From an uncultured Eubacteriales bacterium (GTDB taxonomy: Bacteria; Bacillota; Clostridia; Christensenellales; UBA1242): 17,619 nucleotides of DNA. Every line of letters starts with the position of its first letter. Position 1 is the first letter of the stretch. This document shows, in pieces, positions 14,238 to 17,619 of the stretch. Below the pieces are notes generated by a model, which saw nothing but the letters and a program-made list of their open reading frames with translations, had not been told where the DNA came from and searched no databases. The stretch lies in contig CARFEX010000005.1 in assembly GCA_948971535.1 (NCBI GenBank), positions 1 to 17,619 of the forward strand. Direction: 5' to 3'. Both the position numbers and the translations under genes were made by a program.

Positions 14238-15804
14238 TTGTCTCTCCTTTATTAATGTTTGCATTTGCAGTTAATATATAATTTATTTTATCTGATGGAA
14301 TATAATAAGCTAACACTGCCCTTTGATATTGTTCTTCTGTTATCACCCCATCATCTTTTAACTTTTTGTAATTTGCCATAACTTTATCAATCTCTTCTTG
14401 TGGACTTTCACACAGATTAGATTGTGTAATAACAGTGTCTGGACTGAACAAACCAGTTCCACTAAGAGTTGCTATCATTTGTGCTTCAGATTGACTATTT
14501 AAAGTCTTTTCTCTTATAAACCTAATATCAATCTCATTTGTTTTTATAAATCTCAATTGTGTATTATTGTCAAACAAACTCAATCTCTTTATCAGTTCAA
14601 TTCTTCGCTTTAATGCTTTTTTAAACAATCTTTCTTTATCATTTAGTAACTGCTCAAAAGATTTGTATCCTTCTCGAGTGTTTGCAGCTTCACCAGTATC
14701 TCCACCACCACTAGTTTTCGCATTAACGCCATCTGGAACATTCATAATTGTATAAGCCAATCTTGCTAAATTATCACATACAATTTGAGTGTTTGACTGG
14801 TCTAATGTGTTGACTATGTGCTTAATATCTGCTGGAAGTCCGGGTTCACCATGAATTTCAACAGCACGATTTTTTCTCATTGTTTTTAGTCTAGTATCAT
14901 CATAAGAAGTTTTTCCATTCTCATCTGTTGTTTCATCATAGATTGTTGTATTTAAGAAAACTAATAATGCCTCAACAATATCTGAAATATTGTCTAGGCG
15001 CTTACTATAAACTGCATTTATACCATTTAATACTGGAATTGCAGGTTCAAAGTCTCCCATTAGTTCATCATTGTTCTCATAAACAACCACCGGAATCATT
15101 CCTATGTCGTTTGGAACTTCTGTAACCACTCCATCTATAGCACCAATCTCACTTGTGTCATAAATGAACGCAGACTTATTTGTATAAATGTTGAAATGAT
15201 AACCATTAGCTTCGCCATTTGTATTGTATTTATGATAGAAATTGAATACAAAAACCATCTCATCTTCATCGTCTTCGCTATATACAGCACAAGTATGATA
15301 AGGTTTTAGTCTTTTAATTTGTATGACATCATTTTTCTTGCCGACATACTCATATGCATATCCAAACTTTCCCCTATCACTTTCAATTCTTGAATTGTGT
15401 GCTGGTTCTTCAATAACCCTATACATATTCAATAGGTCTTTGAGTGCTTTTTTTTGTAACTCATTATCTGTGCTTATTGGAAGATATTGTGTTTCTTCTC
15501 CTATGAATGCATGTTTTATGTTATTGGTAGCAGTTCTCGCCAAATTTATAACCACTTGATAATTTTCAGAGTTTTCATCATCTCTTTTCTTTTCTAGGAT
15601 AGGTTGTTTACCTCTAAAATAATCATCTAAAAACCTTAAAGTAAAAATTTCCAGAGAGAACTTTGTGAAATAACTTCTAACAATTTCAACAACATTCTCT
15701 TTGGTTATATCAGTTGCTTTATATGAAGTAAAATATCTAGTTCTTCCGAAACAAGATGGTTGAACCGATAGTTTTTCAGTTGTGTTTTTCTCTTCTTCAC
15801 TCAT
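14188..15804 (-). CDS. Portal protein (SPP1 gp6-like)
   Basis: 538 residues, AAAGGGG before ATG at 15804. Signatures: LRFLDDYFRGKQPILEKKRD (about 57-76) followed by YQVVINLARTATNNIKHAFIGEE, the N-terminal pattern 'YY.GkqpI ... N....fa..iv....f.g.p'; IPVVVYENNDELMGDFEPAIPVLNGINAVYSKRLDNISDIVEALL is split over about 235-285 and includes the stem-adjacent 'GDfE....LiDaYn...S...ndiE.f' region; a long helical segment (about 370-420); and a charged C-terminus. It forms the dodecameric DNA entry ring. A promoter-like element stands in front of it. Confidence 0.93.
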   Translation of the reverse strand: MSEEEKNTTEKLSVQPSCFGRTRYFTSYKATDITKENVVEIVRSYFTKFSLEIFTLRFLDDYFRGKQPILEKKRDDENSENYQVVINLARTATNNIKHAFIGEETQYLPISTDNELQKKALKDLLNMYRVIEEPAHNSRIESDRGKFGYAYEYVGKKNDVIQIKRLKPYHTCAVYSEDDEDEMVFVFNFYHKYNTNGEANGYHFNIYTNKSAFIYDTSEIGAIDGVVTEVPNDIGMIPVVVYENNDELMGDFEPAIPVLNGINAVYSKRLDNISDIVEALLVFLNTTIYDETTDENGKTSYDDTRLKTMRKNRAVEIHGEPGLPADIKHIVNTLDQSNTQIVCDNLARLAYTIMNVPDGVNAKTSGGGDTGEAANTREGYKSFEQLLNDKERLFKKALKRRIELIKRLSLFDNNTQLRFIKTNEIDIRFIREKTLNSQSEAQMIATLSGTGLFSPDTVITQSNLCESPQEEIDKVMANYKKLKDDGVITEEQYQRAVLAYYIPSDKINYILTANANINKGETNGTDKKERESIQPKED

Positions 15805-15849
15805 GTTAAACCCCTTTAAAACAACCCAAAGTTTATTTCATTTATTCTG

Positions 15850-15878
15850 ATTATACAAACTATTTTTAAAAAATGCAA
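15850..15878 (-). promoter_or_regulatory. Sigma70-type promoter in front of the portal gene
   Basis: On the minus strand TTGCAT, a 17-base spacer, then a perfect TATAAT; start of transcription would be near 15843, about 40 bases before the portal ATG. The spacer is AT-rich. This is the best promoter match noticed in the window and would make the structural operon partly independent of the terminase transcript. AT-rich DNA makes chance matches common. Confidence 0.5.
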
Positions 15879-15905
15879 CAATTTTTCAATACTTTTCTAA
15901 ATTTT

Positions 15906-15925
15906 TTGTATTAAAAATAATACAA
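15906..15925. other. AT-rich hairpin just after the terminase stop
   Basis: TTGTATT/AATACAA stem of 7 bp with a 6-base loop, next to the terminase stop codon. No T-run follows on the minus strand, so it is a weak terminator at best; it may slow 3' decay. Noted because it separates the terminase from the promoter-like element of the portal gene. Confidence 0.3.
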
Positions 15926-15926
15926 T

Positions 15927-17584
15927 TTAGCAAATTTTATATGAAATAGGCAAAATTTTAGCTGGTTTAACCTTTTTAGATTCTGTTAAAAACATAAGAG
16001 CTAGACTATCTGGAGCATCTTCATGCTTATTTTTGCCATTCTGATTATAAGACAAAACATTCTCAATAAACTTTTGATATTCTACCGTTCTTTCCTTTTT
16101 TTCTAATATTTTGATAGATTGAATTTCGGTTGAATATTGAATAATTCTTTGCATTTTTGCATTTGCTGTGTTTGGAGACATCTTTGAAGTAATTCTGCAA
16201 ATATAATTTTGATTTTTTAACAATTCTTTAACTCTATCTGCATATTCATCTCCACCATTATTCCTTTCAAATGGACATTCATATAATTTATGCTTTTTAA
16301 TTTTTGTAGCAACTATGGGTTGAGTTATTTCCTTGTTTCCATTATTAAATACAACATCAACCAAATATAAACCATCTTCATATTGATAACAAATTGGTTG
16401 TGCAACAAAGTCATTTCCACCCCAAGCGGTATCCACAAATGACAATTTCTTTTTAGGTTCAGTATGTAAATCTGCTCTGCTGAATGTTTTGAAAGAATCT
16501 TCACTAAATAATAACCCTTCTCTTTCAATGGGTTGCTGTTGATAAATACAATTCCAAGTTATATTATCCATTCCGGCACGTTCTGATAAATAGTGTTCTG
16601 TTGAGAACCCACCCGGATAATCAAAATTGCTTTTATCATTTTCATCTAGTGCCGGGAGTTCAATTATTTTTATTCTAAATTTATTATCAATTTTCAACAA
16701 CTCTCTAAACTTAACTTGTGGGTCTTGCAAACTCCAAATTGTTCCAATATATAGAATTTTTGCACCCTCTTTTCTTCTTTGTCTAATATCACCATATAAA
16801 ATTTGCCATTTCTTTTCAAGACGGTCTGGGTTTAATGCTTCTTCCATACCACTTATCAAGTCATCAATGTGCAATAATAAGTCAGCTTCAACTCCACCAG
16901 ATAAGCCACTCTCTGCAGAACGAAAAGATAAACTTTTATATCTTCTCTCATCTCCAAAATTTATTGTTTGATTTTTTGCACTAACTTGCATATTGTCTTG
17001 TAATTCTGGAAAAACCTCAAAAAATTTATATTTATCTCCAGTAATAAAGTTGTTTGATTCTTCATAAAAGGTATTTACCAAACCTGCACTATGTCCAACC
17101 GATAAAATTGAATGTTTTGTTCCATTGTGATTTTTTGCACCTAACCAGTTGTCAAACCATATTCCAAGAGTAGATTTTCCAACACGTGGTGGACAAGCAA
17201 CAAACAATACATCTAGTTTATCATCTGCAAGTTCTTGCAATGCTGTGCATACATCTCGCATTTTTGATTTTTTTCTTGGTTGCCAAAACTTCTCACTATA
17301 TGGCCTATCTATTTCTGTATAAAGCATAAAACTATCAAAATCATCTCGAGCAGAAAAGTATAAACTTTTTTTGCTTAAGTCAAAAGCTTTGTTTCTATAT
17401 TCTGTTGTAAATTTTGCATTTCTCATGATAAAAGAAAGAGCATTGCGAACAATTTTGATATTTATTTTGTTGGTTAAGTCTTTTACCAAATCACCATATT
17501 TGTCTCTTAAAATTCGCAAATATTCAAATAATCTTTCACAATCAACAAGTTTAGGAACTCCATTAAGGTTGTTGATATACTCAT
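15927..17584 (-). CDS. terL: Terminase large subunit (TerL), 5' end missing
   Basis: The frame is open up to the point where the adapter sequence begins; 551 residues are present and the true start is outside. A TTG at 17519 is an internal leucine codon and not a convincing start; the 21 residues before it (..NNLNGVPKLVDCERLFEY) read as normal protein. With numbering from the first complete codon, the Walker A motif ACPPRVGKST is at about 129-138, Walker B LLLHIDDL at about 235-242, and the coupling motif IGTIW near 279. The RNase H-like nuclease domain has FVDTAWGG (acidic residue about 384), LVDVVF (about 409) and HEDAPDSLA (about 520-528). It packages DNA through the portal, using ATP, and cuts the concatemer. 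The absence of a small subunit is due to the contig end. Confidence 0.94.
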
Positions 17585-17619
17585 AGATCGGAAGAGCGTC
17601 GTGTAGGGAAAGAGTGTAG
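17585..17619. other. Illumina sequencing adapter, not biological
   Basis: The last 35 bases start with AGATCGGAAGAGC and continue exactly as the known TruSeq adapter (reverse complement of the universal adapter). This marks the contig end as read-through into adapter, so genuine sequence ends at about 17584. Confidence 0.96.

Noticed and set aside
16325..16528. 67-codon minus-strand frame inside the terminase gene
   Set aside because: It overlaps the conserved nuclease region of the terminase in another frame and has no ribosome binding site.
1..17619. CRISPR array or insertion sequence
   Set aside because: No regularly spaced repeats and no transposase-like frame were found in the window.

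Overview
The window is an AT-rich (about one third G+C by eye) late-gene block of a tailed phage or prophage with siphovirus-type morphology. Every supportable gene is on the minus strand, so the map is transcribed from right to left. The low G+C, the AAGGAG-type ribosome binding sites, the SPP1-like portal, the DUF4355-like scaffold and the Listeria-Bacteroides repeat domains suggest a phage of a low-GC Firmicute, probably a gut bacterium. No integrase, lysis or lysogeny gene is visible, so prophage and free phage cannot be told apart here.

Right to left: large terminase (5' end missing, because the contig runs into Illumina adapter sequence at 17585-17619), a sigma70-like promoter, portal, a small zinc-ribbon protein whose gene overlaps the portal end, a 322-base non-coding stretch full of inverted repeats, scaffold, major capsid protein, four head-tail joining or tail-completion genes, major tail protein, the tail assembly chaperone pair G/GT (with a -1 frameshift site, GGGTTTT), tape measure protein, a Dit-like tail-tip protein, two hub-like baseplate proteins, a tail fibre-like protein and a final receptor-binding-type protein.

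The left end holds the most interesting system: a diversity-generating retroelement (DGR). The last tail gene (1065-1982) ends in a variable repeat, VR (1081-1172). A near-copy, the template repeat TR (393-484), lies 600 bases further on. Over 92 aligned positions all 15 differences fall on adenines of the TR (coding-strand sense), and all 63 non-adenine positions are identical. Between them sits an Avd-like accessory gene (487-1020), and after the TR begins a reverse transcriptase gene cut by the window edge (1-254). The order is target/VR, avd, TR, RT, all on one strand and in line with the late operon. The element would rewrite about a dozen residues at the C-terminus of a phage tail-tip protein, presumably the host-contacting surface.

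Two kinds of modular decoration also stand out. Listeria-Bacteroides repeats occur on the major tail protein (one copy) and the Dit-like protein (two copies). A roughly 35-residue 'KTYYT...YTAV.SP...NYYE' segment is shared by the major capsid protein and one hub-like tail protein.
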